A stretch of DNA of 8,702 bases from Pseudomonadota bacterium (GTDB lineage Bacteria; Pseudomonadota; Alphaproteobacteria; Caulobacterales; Caulobacteraceae): assembly GCA_023433585.1 (NCBI GenBank), contig JAEZCL010000282.1:1-8702 (forward strand). The letters run 5' to 3'. The position numbers and the translations under genes are program-made. The notes beneath the pieces were generated by a model. That model searched no databases. It was not told the origin of the DNA and saw only the letters and a program-made list of their open reading frames with translations. Positions 1 to 5,673 of this stretch are shown in pieces. The number at the start of each line of letters is the position of its first letter. The first letter of the stretch is position 1.

Positions 1-428
1 ATCAGGTTGGGCCACAGCTCGCTCTCCACGAACACGCCCAGGGACGGGCGCCAGTGATCCAGGAATCCGGCCACAGCTTCAGGGCCGTCCACCGGCGCAT
101 ACTGGTGAATCACGCCTTCGGGCAGGCGCTCGGCCAGCAGCCGCGCGGAGGTCGCCGTGCCCGAGGTCGCCAGCACCGTCACGTCCGGCCGCTCGACCCG
201 AAGGCGCGCGATGAGCGGCAGCAAGGACAGGCTCTCGCCGACGCTGACTCCGTGCAGCCACACCAGGGGCCCGGCGGGCCGCGCCATGGACGGACGCCCC
301 AGGCGCTCGTTCACCCGCGCAGCGTCCTCCTTGCCGTCGCGCGCGCGCGCGGCCAGCAGGCGCGGCGCCAGCGGCTCGATCCAGCGGGTCGCGGCCGAAT
401 AGAGTCTGAGCGGGATCGAGGCGGCCAT
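1..428 (-). CDS. waaA: 3-deoxy-D-manno-octulosonic acid (Kdo) transferase WaaA, N-terminal part
   Basis: WaaA is an inner-membrane-associated glycosyltransferase that moves Kdo from CMP-Kdo onto lipid IVA, the first step of LPS inner core assembly. The window holds the first 142 residues; the gene runs off the left edge, where a full protein is about 420 to 440 residues. The ATG is at 428-426. Visible family motifs are WLHGVSVGES (about 57-66), whose Glu65 matches the catalytic base of the family; GTATSARLLAERLP (90-103); QYAPVDGP (109-116); and ESELWPNL (135-142). It starts 4 bases after the stop of the DUF374 gene, with a GGTGG-type ribosome site at 438-442 inside that gene's end, so it is probably co-transcribed and translationally coupled. 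Identity is seen directly in the motifs. Whether it adds one or two Kdo residues cannot be told. Confidence 0.93.
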   Translation of the reverse strand, partial: MAASIPLRLYSAATRWIEPLAPRLLAARARDGKEDAARVNERLGRPSMARPAGPLVWLHGVSVGESLSLLPLIARLRVERPDVTVLATSGTATSARLLAERLPEGVIHQYAPVDGPEAVAGFLDHWRPSLGVFVESELWPNL

Positions 429-432
429 GGGG

Positions 433-1110
433 CTATTCCACCAGCGTCTCGGCGCGCGCCTCGACCGCCGTCAGCCGCGCGGTCCAGTCCGCAATCACCG
501 AGGCCGGATCCTGGTCCCGGCCGATCTCGACCCGGTCCCACACCATGGCCCCGCGCGCGAAGGGCAGCGGCAGCACGGCCTGGTCCCAGCTGTGCAGGCG
601 GACGGCCGGGCGGCAGGCCACGCCCAGCAGCATCACCGGCGCGCCGGACATGCGCGCCATCACCGCCAGGCCCTCGCCCATCTCGCGCGCCGGGCCGCGC
701 GGCCCGTCCGGCGTCACCGCCACCGCCCCGCCGGCTTTCAGCCATTTCAACGCATCGCGCAGGGCCTGGGCGCCGCCCTTGGCCTTCTCGGGACTGTCCT
801 TCTTCTGTGACGAACCACGAATGGCGGGAAAGCCCAGCCGCACCACGGCGTCGGCGATGAACTGCCCGTCCGGCGACAGCGAGATCAGCGCGCGGATCGG
901 CTGGCCCCGCTCATGGTCCCAGGCGGCGAGCGACAGGGCGATGCGCGAGTGCCAGAAGGCGACGATGACCGGGCCCTCGCCGTCCCAGGCGGCCTCGATC
1001 AGCTCATGGCCCTCGTAACGCCAGCGGATGGTCGACAGGCACAGCCGGAGCCACCCCGCCATCAGCCGGCTGAGCAGCGCCCGCACCACCGGATTCCGGG
1101 TCGGCTTCAC
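433..1110 (-). CDS. DUF374 lysophospholipid acyltransferase-like protein
   Basis: This 225-residue protein matches the DUF374 (COG2121) branch of the LPLAT acyltransferase superfamily. Visible signatures are AFWHSR (51-56), SLSPDGQFIA (77-86), RGSSQKK (98-104) and TPDGPRGPAREM (133-144). An amphipathic or hydrophobic N-terminus (about 8-27) suggests attachment to the inner membrane. The start is GTG at 1110-1108, in a GTGA overlap with the ABC transporter stop, preceded by a strong AGGAGG (1118-1123, 7-base spacer), so translation is likely coupled. In the classical HX4D acyltransferase motif the Asp five residues after His54 is Leu59 here, so the catalytic arrangement differs from LpxL/PlsC enzymes. 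Its place between an MsbA-type exporter and waaA suggests acyl transfer to lipid A or a related glycolipid. This is inferred from context; the substrate is unknown. Confidence 0.88.
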   Translation of the reverse strand: MKPTRNPVVRALLSRLMAGWLRLCLSTIRWRYEGHELIEAAWDGEGPVIVAFWHSRIALSLAAWDHERGQPIRALISLSPDGQFIADAVVRLGFPAIRGSSQKKDSPEKAKGGAQALRDALKWLKAGGAVAVTPDGPRGPAREMGEGLAVMARMSGAPVMLLGVACRPAVRLHSWDQAVLPLPFARGAMVWDRVEIGRDQDPASVIADWTARLTAVEARAETLVE

Positions 1111-2891
1111 GTCCCCGCCTCCTGCGGCGCCGCGTCCAGGGACTGCTGGCGCGCCAGCCGGGAATAGAGCCCGCCCGCCGCGATCAGGGCGGTGTGGGTT
1201 CCTTCCTCCGCCACACGCCCGGCCTCGATCACATAGATGCGGTCCGCGTTCTGCACCGTCGACAGGCGGTGGGCGATCATCAGCGCCGCGCGGCCCTGCA
1301 TCAGCCGCTCCAGCGCCGCCTGGACCAGAGCCTCGCTCTCGGTGTCCAGGGCGCTGGTGGCCTCGTCCAGAAGCAGGATCGGCGCGTCCTTGAGAAACGC
1401 CCGGGCGATGGCGATACGCTGGCGCTGGCCGCCCGACAGGCGGGAACCCGCCTCGCCTGCGCGGGTCTCGTAACCCTCGGGCAACTCCATGATGAAGTCG
1501 TGCGCCGCCGCCGCCCGCGCCGCCGCCTCGATCTCGCCCTGCGATGCATCCGGGCGGCTGTAGGCGATGTTGAAGGCGATGGTCTCGTCGAACAGGAACG
1601 GCTCCTGCGTCACCAGGGCGATGCGGTCACGCAGAGCCTTCAACGCCACGTCGCGCACGTCGATCCCGTTGATGCGCACGGCCCCGCCGGTGACGTCATA
1701 GAAGCGCGGCAAGAGGCTCAGGATCGTGCTCTTGCCGCCGCCGGACGGCCCCACCAGGGCCACCGTCTCGCCGGGCCGGATCAGGATGTCGACGCCCGAC
1801 AGCGTCGGCGCTGCGTCCGAATAGGCGAAGCTGACCTGGTCCAGCCGCACCTCGCACGGGCCGTCCGGCAGGTCGACCGGCTCGGCCGCCTCGCGGATCT
1901 CGGGCTGGATGTCCAGGGCGTCGAACAGCCGCCGCGCCGCCGTCAGCCCCTCGGCCAGGATGGTCTGGAGGTTGGTCAGGTTCCTCAGCGACTGGGCCGC
2001 GGCCAGAAGAATGCCGATGAAGGCGGTGAACTGGCCCACGTTCATCTGGCCCTGTTGCGAGCGCCAGCCCGCATAGGCCAGCACCGCCGCCACCACGAAC
2101 ATGGCCACCATCTCGCTGGTCGGCCCGGCGAAGGACTTGGCGTTGGAGCCCCGGATGACGAAGCGCTGGCGCCGGGCGATGACCTCGCCCACCCGCGCAT
2201 CCTCGGCGTCCTCGCGGTTCTCGATCTTGACCAGCCGCACCCCGTCCAGGTTCTCCATCAGGGCGGTGGACAAGACGGTCGTCTCCGCCATGGCCCCGGC
2301 GGCGGCCTTTCGCGCCTTCTTGGAGAAACGGCGCAGCACCAGGTTCACGGCGGGCATGCCGCACAGCACCACCAGCGCCAGCACCGGGTCGATCCAGATC
2401 ATCGAGGCGATCAGGGCGAACAGGGTCAGGGCGTGCTGGGTGTAGTTGACCGTGCCGGTGGTGAAGGCCTCGCGCACCAGATTGGCGTCGAACAGCACCG
2501 ACGAGACGAAGCCGCCGGAATGCTGGGCGCGCAGCCGCGCCAGGTCGGCGCGGATCATGCGGGCGAACAGCTGGCTCTGGATCTCGCCCACCACCCCGTG
2601 GCCCAGGCGGTTGACCAGGTTGGCCTGGCCGATGGCGGCGGCGGCGCGCACCACGCCCACCCCCGCGATGGCCAGGGGAATCATCCACAGGGCGTTGGGG
2701 TCCTGCTCCACGAACAGGCCGTTCACGGCGGGCTCCAGCAACCGCAGGATCCACGCCGTCGTCCCGGCGGTGACGGCCGCGCACAGAAGCGCCAGGGCCA
2801 GCCGCCCCTTCCGTTCCGACAGATAGTCGCGCCAGATTCGCGCCACCAGCGGGCGCAGCGGCTGTCGCTCTTCAGGCGGCGTCACGGTCAT
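1107..2891 (-). CDS. msbA: MsbA-type lipid A/LPS ABC exporter (fused permease and ATPase)
   Basis: This 594-residue half-transporter has an N-terminal six-helix membrane domain (about 30-330) and a C-terminal nucleotide-binding domain (about 345-580). Every ATPase motif is intact: A-loop Tyr357, Walker A GPSGGGKS (381-388), Q-loop Gln429, signature LSGGQ (485-489), Walker B ILLLDE with catalytic Glu510, D-loop SALD (513-516) and H-loop His541. Length and layout match the MsbA family, which works as a homodimer flipping lipid A-core from the inner to the outer leaflet of the inner membrane. Neighbouring waaA and an acyltransferase-like gene support that substrate; export of another lipid cannot be excluded. 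The ATG at 2891 has GGAG at 2900-2903 with an 8-base spacer. The stop overlaps the next gene by 4 bases (GTGA). Confidence 0.9.
   Translation of the reverse strand: MTVTPPEERQPLRPLVARIWRDYLSERKGRLALALLCAAVTAGTTAWILRLLEPAVNGLFVEQDPNALWMIPLAIAGVGVVRAAAAIGQANLVNRLGHGVVGEIQSQLFARMIRADLARLRAQHSGGFVSSVLFDANLVREAFTTGTVNYTQHALTLFALIASMIWIDPVLALVVLCGMPAVNLVLRRFSKKARKAAAGAMAETTVLSTALMENLDGVRLVKIENREDAEDARVGEVIARRQRFVIRGSNAKSFAGPTSEMVAMFVVAAVLAYAGWRSQQGQMNVGQFTAFIGILLAAAQSLRNLTNLQTILAEGLTAARRLFDALDIQPEIREAAEPVDLPDGPCEVRLDQVSFAYSDAAPTLSGVDILIRPGETVALVGPSGGGKSTILSLLPRFYDVTGGAVRINGIDVRDVALKALRDRIALVTQEPFLFDETIAFNIAYSRPDASQGEIEAAARAAAAHDFIMELPEGYETRAGEAGSRLSGGQRQRIAIARAFLKDAPILLLDEATSALDTESEALVQAALERLMQGRAALMIAHRLSTVQNADRIYVIEAGRVAEEGTHTALIAAGGLYSRLARQQSLDAAPQEAGT
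1118..1123 (-). promoter_or_regulatory. Strong Shine-Dalgarno (AGGAGG) fixing the GTG start of the DUF374 gene
   Basis: The minus strand reads AGGAGG here, seven bases before the GTG at 1110. It is the best ribosome binding site in the window. It lies within the last codons of the ABC transporter and decides in favour of the GTG start in the GTGA overlap. Confidence 0.75.
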
Positions 2892-2937
2892 GGCTTCCGC
2901 TCCGACGTCAGGGTGGCGAAGTCAAGGCGAAGGCCGA

Positions 2938-3150
2938 TCAGCCCCACGGCCCGCGCGGCGACCCGCCCGAGGTTCCGTCGCGCCGCTCCTCGGCCTGCCT
3001 GCGGGCGCGACGCTGGGCCTCCCATTGCCGGAACCAGCGCACGGACCGCCGCTCGCCCCGCCACACGGCGATCCACAGAAGCAGCACCGCCAGCAGCGAG
3101 ATGACGCCGAACAACTGCTGGCCGTCGAGGGTCTGTCCGAACAGGGTCAT
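2938..3150 (-). CDS. Small single-pass membrane protein of unknown function (70 aa)
   Basis: I do not recognise a named family. The 70-residue product has a short polar N-terminus, one strongly hydrophobic segment (about 12-30, LFGVISLLAVLLLWIAVW), then a very basic stretch (31-57, rich in Arg with W and Q) and a Gly/Ser/Pro tail. This layout predicts a membrane anchor with a positively charged, probably cytoplasmic, helix. The ATG at 3150 is chosen because it follows GAAGAGG (3153-3159) and puts the hydrophobic segment near the N-terminus; a longer reading to 3282 would run through DUF4170 in another frame. It starts 8 bases after the DUF4170 stop and ends 46 bases before the exporter, so it is likely part of the same transcript. 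A role beside the LPS exporter is only inference from position. Confidence 0.7.
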   Translation of the reverse strand: MTLFGQTLDGQQLFGVISLLAVLLLWIAVWRGERRSVRWFRQWEAQRRARRQAEERRDGTSGGSPRGPWG

Positions 3151-3158
3151 GCCCTCTT

Positions 3159-3425
3159 CTACGCCTTCGCCGCCGTTTCGTCTCCCCGAAGGTCGTGCCG
3201 GGGGTCGATCAGCCTGTGGGCGTGCAGGATGAAGTAGCGCATGTGGGCGTTGTCCACGGTCTGCTGGGCCTTGGCCTTCCACGCCTTCCTGGCCTCCGCA
3301 TAGGTTCCGAAGGCGCCGACGAAGTCGACCTTGGACAGGTCCCGGAAAGCGGTCCCGTTCAGGTCGCGCAGCTCGCCACCGAAGACGATATGCAGCAGCT
3401 GGGTGTTTTCGATTTCCTGAGACAT
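3159..3425 (-). CDS. DUF4170 family protein
   Basis: This 88-residue soluble protein resembles the alphaproteobacterial DUF4170 family. Recognisable blocks are LLHIVFGGEL (10-19), FVGAFGTYAEARKAWKAKAQ (35-54), and QTVDNAHMRYFILHAHRLIDP (54-74). No signal peptide or membrane segment is visible, so it should be cytoplasmic. No catalytic motif is evident and the function is not known. The ATG at 3425 gives the family's usual length of about 80 to 90 residues; the open frame further upstream runs through cysQ on the same strand and looks like a shadow. The ribosome site is weak and purine-rich (GACCAGAAAAG). It lies 32 bases downstream of cysQ and 8 bases upstream of the small membrane protein. 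I recall DUF4170 beside cysQ and LPS genes in other alphaproteobacteria, which suggests a link to this operon. Confidence 0.88.
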   Translation of the reverse strand: MSQEIENTQLLHIVFGGELRDLNGTAFRDLSKVDFVGAFGTYAEARKAWKAKAQQTVDNAHMRYFILHAHRLIDPRHDLRGDETAAKA

Positions 3426-3457
3426 CTTTTCTGGTCCGTCCGTTGGGTGGCGGTTGT

Positions 3458-4249
3458 TCAGTCGGCCAGCGGAATAGGCCGACAGCGGCGGATTATCAAC
3501 GGATGCAGGGCCGGGGCGGCGCACACCAGGCTGGCCTGGCGCGGGTCGGGCCGGTTGAAGCGCCACGGGCGGCCGTGGTGATCCGAGACCTTGGCCCCCG
3601 CCTCCGTGGCGATCAGGGCTCCGGCCGCCACGTCCCAGTCCCACTTGGGCGTCAGGGCGATGGCGGCGTCGAACGCCCCGGCCCCCACCAAAGCCATGCG
3701 GTAGGCCAGGGAGTTGCGCCGCTCGAAGCGCATGGCGGGCCAGGGCTCGGACCACTGCGGCCCCTCCAGCAACCGGGCGTCGGCCAGCACCGCCGCGTCA
3801 TCCAGCCGCGTCACGTCCGACGCCTGGACCGCCTGGCCGTTCAGGCGCGCGCCCCCGCCCGCCGTGGCCTCGAAGGTCTCGTTCAGGGCCGGGACATGGA
3901 CCACCGCCGCCACCGGTTCGCCGTCCTCGACGACGGCCAGGGCCACGCTCCACCAGGGGCGGCGCTTCATGTAGGCCACGGTCCCGTCGATGGGATCGGC
4001 GATGATGATGCGTCTGCGCGACAGGCGCTCGGACGAATCCGGCGTCTCCTCCGACAGCCAGCCGTGGTCGGGCCGCGCGGCCGTCAGGGTTTCCCTGAGC
4101 CAGGCGTCGACGGCCTCGTCCGCGTCGGTGACGGGCGACCCGCCGGGCTTGGCGCGGACCTTCAGGCCCGCCTCGCGCCGCTTCAGGGCCATCTCCCCCG
4201 CCTCGCGCGCCGCGTCGCGCAACAGGTCGAGGTCGGCCGACCGGCTCAT
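3458..4249 (-). CDS. cysQ: 3'(2'),5'-bisphosphate nucleotidase CysQ / inositol monophosphatase family
   Basis: This 263-residue cytoplasmic metal-dependent phosphatase belongs to the FIG/inositol monophosphatase superfamily. CysQ removes the 3' phosphate from PAP (3'-phosphoadenosine 5'-phosphate) to give AMP, clearing a by-product of sulfate assimilation and sulfotransfer. The Mg2+-binding residues are all visible: WLSEET (64-69, Glu67/Glu68), DPIDGT (85-90, with Asp85 and Asp88), and WDWDVAAG (203-210, Asp206). SPVTDADEAVD (38-48) is the usual substrate-side motif. The ATG at 4249 overlaps the pmbA stop in an ATGA. The family is certain. CysQ rather than inositol monophosphatase is inferred from the FIG subtype and from my memory of similar pmbA-cysQ-DUF4170 neighbourhoods. 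No sulfate-assimilation gene is in view. Confidence 0.87.
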   Translation of the reverse strand: MSRSADLDLLRDAAREAGEMALKRREAGLKVRAKPGGSPVTDADEAVDAWLRETLTAARPDHGWLSEETPDSSERLSRRRIIIADPIDGTVAYMKRRPWWSVALAVVEDGEPVAAVVHVPALNETFEATAGGGARLNGQAVQASDVTRLDDAAVLADARLLEGPQWSEPWPAMRFERRNSLAYRMALVGAGAFDAAIALTPKWDWDVAAGALIATEAGAKVSDHHGRPWRFNRPDPRQASLVCAAPALHPLIIRRCRPIPLAD

Positions 4250-5595
4250 TTCCCCGCGATCGCCACCGCGTCGATCAACAGGGACGGGCTGTTGAACGAT
4301 CCCCGGAACTCCAGGTCCGCCCCGACCACGATCCGCGCGCCCAGGTCCAGGAGATTGCCCGCCACGGTGATCTCGCTGACCGGCCAGGCGATCTGGCCGT
4401 CCTCGAACCAGAAACCGGACACGCCCGCAGACCAGTCGCCGGTGTTGGGGTTCAGCGACGGCCCGAACATGGAGGTGACGAGCAGGCCCGTCCCCGCATC
4501 GGCCATCAGGCCCGCCAGGTTCCGTTCGCCCGGCTCCACATGCAGATTGTGACCCGACACGCCCGGCGGCCCCGCCAGCCCGCGCGAGGCATGGCCGGTA
4601 GTCTCCATGCCCAGCTGAGCGGCCGATGCGGTGTTGAGCAGCCAGCCGTTGATGACGCCCGCCGAGATCAGCTCGCGCCGCCGGACCGCCACGCCCTCGT
4701 CGTCGAAGGGGGTGGAGCCCAGCCCCCGGGGACGAAGCGGATCGTCGACCAGGGTCACGGTGCCCGACAGCGCCTTCTGGCCCAGCCGGTCCTTGAGGAA
4801 CGACACGCCGCGCGCCACCGCCGGGCCGGACATGGCCTGAAGGAACGGTGAGATCAGCTGGGCCGCCAGGCGGTTCTCGAAGATCACCGGCGCGGTTGTG
4901 GAGGCGATCTTGCGCGCGCCCAGCCGGGCCACGGCGCGCCGCCCGGCCTCCGCCCCGATGGCTTCGGCGTCCGGCAGGTCCGACAGATGGCGGACGGTGC
5001 GGTATTCCCCGCCCCGCTCCTTGGCCCCGTCCTTCGCCGCGATCACGCCGACGCCGAGCGAGAAACTGCTGCCTCTGTGGGCGCCGTCGAAGCCGTGAGA
5101 GGTGACCAGGCGCCAGTCCCCGGCCGACCAGCTTGCGCTGCCGCCCTCGGAGATGGAGACGCCCGGCGTGGCCAGGGCGGCGGATTCGGCCTCGCGCGCG
5201 GCCGCCTCCAGCGCCTCGGCGCTCCGTTCCGCCGGGTCGAACAGGTCCAGGTCCGTGTGCGGCCTGCGCGCCAGCCGATCTTCCGGGGCCAGGCCCGCAT
5301 AGGGGTCTTCCGGAGCCAGCCGGGCCATGGCCACGGCCCGCTCCACCAGCCGGTCGCGGGTCTCGGGCGACAGGTCCGAGGAGGACACCGTCGCCTGACG
5401 CCGCCCCACGAAGACGCGCAGGCCCAGATCGCGGGACTCCTCGCGCTCCACCTCCTCCAGCGCGCCGCCCCGCACGCCCAGGGAAAGCGTGCGGCGCTCG
5501 GCGCGCACCGCCTCAGCGGCGTCGGCGCCGGACCTGAGGGCGGCGCTTACGATGTCATGCAACAGTTCGGCGGTCGGGAGGGAAGCGTCAGCCAT
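4246..5595 (-). CDS. pmbA: Metalloprotease-related protein PmbA/TldE
   Basis: This 449-residue protein covers the full TldD/PmbA fold. Visible blocks are LEEVEREESRDLGLRVFVG (46-64), DPYAGLAPED near residue 100, a central domain, and the C-terminal NPNTGDWSAGVSGFWFEDGQ followed by WPVSEITVAGNLLDL. The zinc motif HExxxH that marks the TldD subunit is absent, so this is the PmbA/TldE partner, which in known systems forms a heterodimer with TldD and helps present peptides for cleavage (microcin B17 maturation, CcdA degradation). No tldD is in this window. The ATG at 5595 fits family length, but its ribosome site is poor (CGGGG directly adjacent). It begins the tightly packed gene cluster and overlaps cysQ by 4 bases. 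A promoter may lie in the 78-base gap upstream. Confidence 0.92.
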   Translation of the reverse strand: MADASLPTAELLHDIVSAALRSGADAAEAVRAERRTLSLGVRGGALEEVEREESRDLGLRVFVGRRQATVSSSDLSPETRDRLVERAVAMARLAPEDPYAGLAPEDRLARRPHTDLDLFDPAERSAEALEAAAREAESAALATPGVSISEGGSASWSAGDWRLVTSHGFDGAHRGSSFSLGVGVIAAKDGAKERGGEYRTVRHLSDLPDAEAIGAEAGRRAVARLGARKIASTTAPVIFENRLAAQLISPFLQAMSGPAVARGVSFLKDRLGQKALSGTVTLVDDPLRPRGLGSTPFDDEGVAVRRRELISAGVINGWLLNTASAAQLGMETTGHASRGLAGPPGVSGHNLHVEPGERNLAGLMADAGTGLLVTSMFGPSLNPNTGDWSAGVSGFWFEDGQIAWPVSEITVAGNLLDLGARIVVGADLEFRGSFNSPSLLIDAVAIAGK

Positions 5596-5605
5596 GCCCC
5601 GATAT

Positions 5606-5625
5606 GGCCGGTCCCCCGCCCGGCC
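5606..5625 (-). repeat. Inverted repeat (hairpin) in the pmbA 5' gap
   Basis: The minus strand has GGCCGG, an 8-base loop GCGGGGGA, then CCGGCC, ending 10 bases before the pmbA ATG. The loop contains a GGGGGA that resembles a ribosome site but sits too far from the start. It could be the terminator base of the upstream peptidase gene (no U-tract follows) or a structured leader. Chance is possible at this GC content. Confidence 0.35.
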
Positions 5626-5673
5626 GCAACCAGCCTCAGGGCGCCGCGCGCAGCCGGAATGCGAACAGAGGGG

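Noticed and set aside
2888..3076. A 62-codon minus-strand frame that would overlap the ABC exporter start in an ATGA
   Set aside because: The overlap is tempting, but the protein is Arg/Ala-rich with no membrane segment or motif, and it conflicts with the better 70-residue membrane protein in another frame. The exporter has its own GGAG site.
1194..3104. A 636-codon open frame on the plus strand opposite the ABC exporter
   Set aside because: Very rich in Arg, Gly, His and Gln with no recognisable domain; it mirrors a fully motif-supported ABC transporter. Long antisense frames are usual in DNA this GC-rich.
3426..3755. Upstream extension of the DUF4170 frame to 198 codons
   Set aside because: The extra region is opposed by the well-supported cysQ gene on the same strand and is low-complexity Gly/Arg/Pro. 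The family length fits the ATG at 3425.
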